Shown one piece after another: positions 63,635 to 64,000 of a DNA stretch of 64,000 bases. How positions within the stretch are numbered: the stretch's first letter is position 1; each line of letters opens with the position of its first letter. The notes under the pieces are model-generated. The model did not search any database, was not told the origin of the DNA, and saw nothing but the letters and a program-made list of their open reading frames with translations. The stretch comes from Paenibacillaceae bacterium. Its GTDB lineage: Bacteria; Bacillota; Clostridia; Lachnospirales; Lachnospiraceae. Where the stretch lies: positions 1 through 64,000 of the forward strand of contig SVDS01000004.1 of NCBI GenBank assembly GCA_015057715.1, read 5' to 3'. Both the position numbers and the translations under genes were made by a program.

Positions 63635-64000
63635 CTATTGGTTTTGCCGTGCATTTTTTTCTGACCATTTGCTGAAAACCTCCATAGCTTTATGGATCAG
63701 AATCAAATTAACCGCCATAAGTGCAAAAGACAAAACAGAGTACAATATAACATCATTCAGGAAAAACAGTCTTACCCCATTGCTAATTATATAAATACAG
63801 ACTGGCAGGCAAATGATACTTGTAATAACAGCTGGAACATATTTTCGTATAATCAGTGCCTGAATACAGTGAATTACCAGATGCAGAGCAAAGGTTATAA
63901 ATAATCCTGTCCACAGAATATACCAGTTGGTCATATAAGAAACAACTGTAATAATACTGATTATGATAAATTCCTCTGCCACGCCAAGCGCAAAGGCAGA
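63635..64000 (-). CDS. HXXEE-type membrane protein, 5' end cut by window edge
   Basis: The frame is open to the window edge (122 codons), so the N-terminus is missing; a GTG at 63982 is inside the gene. Four membrane helices are visible. The segment SAFALGVAEEFII contains the Glu pair of the HXXEE family of uncharacterised integral membrane proteins, and HCIQALIIRKYVPAVITSI is typical of it. The function is unknown. The gene converges on the response regulator. Confidence 0.75.
   Translation of the reverse strand, partial: SAFALGVAEEFIIISIITVVSYMTNWYILWTGLFITFALHLVIHCIQALIIRKYVPAVITSIICLPVCIYIISNGVRLFFLNDVILYSVLSFALMAVNLILIHKAMEVFSKWSEKNARQNQ

Overview
The window looks like a chromosomal piece of a low-to-moderate GC anaerobic Firmicute of the Lachnospiraceae (Lacrimispora/Lachnoclostridium-like). 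The reasons are AGGAGG-type ribosome sites, TTG/GTG starts, clostridial gene families, a glycyl-radical microcompartment and YesM/YesN-type regulation. Genus level is inference. I see no rRNA, tRNA or CRISPR array. About three quarters of the window is transcribed leftward (minus strand).

Layout. 1-6650: two paralogous sugar-nucleotidyltransferase-like genes (one cut by the window edge), murA, a large membrane-anchored protein of unknown function and a Pro/Tyr/Gly-repeat protein. 6745-14040: a complete ten-gene F1Fo ATP synthase operon whose c subunit carries a full Na+-binding signature. 14181-30560: a long leftward operon for choline breakdown inside a bacterial microcompartment (type I cut / GRM locus). 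It encodes choline TMA-lyase CutC and activase CutD, acetaldehyde dehydrogenase CutF, alcohol dehydrogenase CutO, PduL, EutQ, EutP, EutJ, seven hexamer-type shell proteins (two of them permuted or divergent), a pentameric vertex protein, two paralogous DMT-type transporters, a EutT-like remnant and a second aldehyde dehydrogenase homologue that has lost its catalytic Cys and Asn. A MerR regulator (30723-31556) and the operon share an unusual promoter: TTGACA, a 20-bp spacer holding a TTCCC-N6-GGGAA dyad, then TATACT.

31700-37900: thioredoxin, a YhgE/Pip-like membrane protein with a downstream partner, a methyltransferase, a DJ-1/PfpI protein and a small membrane protein. The last two appear to start at AUA codons. 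38175-49987: a capsid-less contractile phage-tail locus (R-type tailocin or PBSX-like) with sheath, tube, frameshifted assembly chaperone, tape measure, baseplate and fibre genes. It also has an ArpU/RinA-like activator and a divergent CI-like repressor with three GTTCAA-N4-TTGAAC operators. No lysis genes, capsid genes or integrase are visible.

50000-53400: a BlaI/BlaR1-type pair in which the sensor protease carries choline-binding-type cell-wall repeats, followed by a secreted protein with similar repeats. 53418-63617: an alpha-xylosidase (GH31), a GH3 beta-glucosidase and an ABC sugar importer, divergent from a YesM/YesN two-component pair; this fits uptake of xylose-bearing gluco-oligosaccharides. 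The right edge cuts an HXXEE-type membrane protein.

How the choline genes fit together: the DMT transporters may import choline. CutC, activated by CutD, cleaves it to trimethylamine and acetaldehyde inside the shell. CutF makes acetyl-CoA while CutO recycles NADH to ethanol. PduL makes acetyl-phosphate, and EutQ may recover ATP as acetate.
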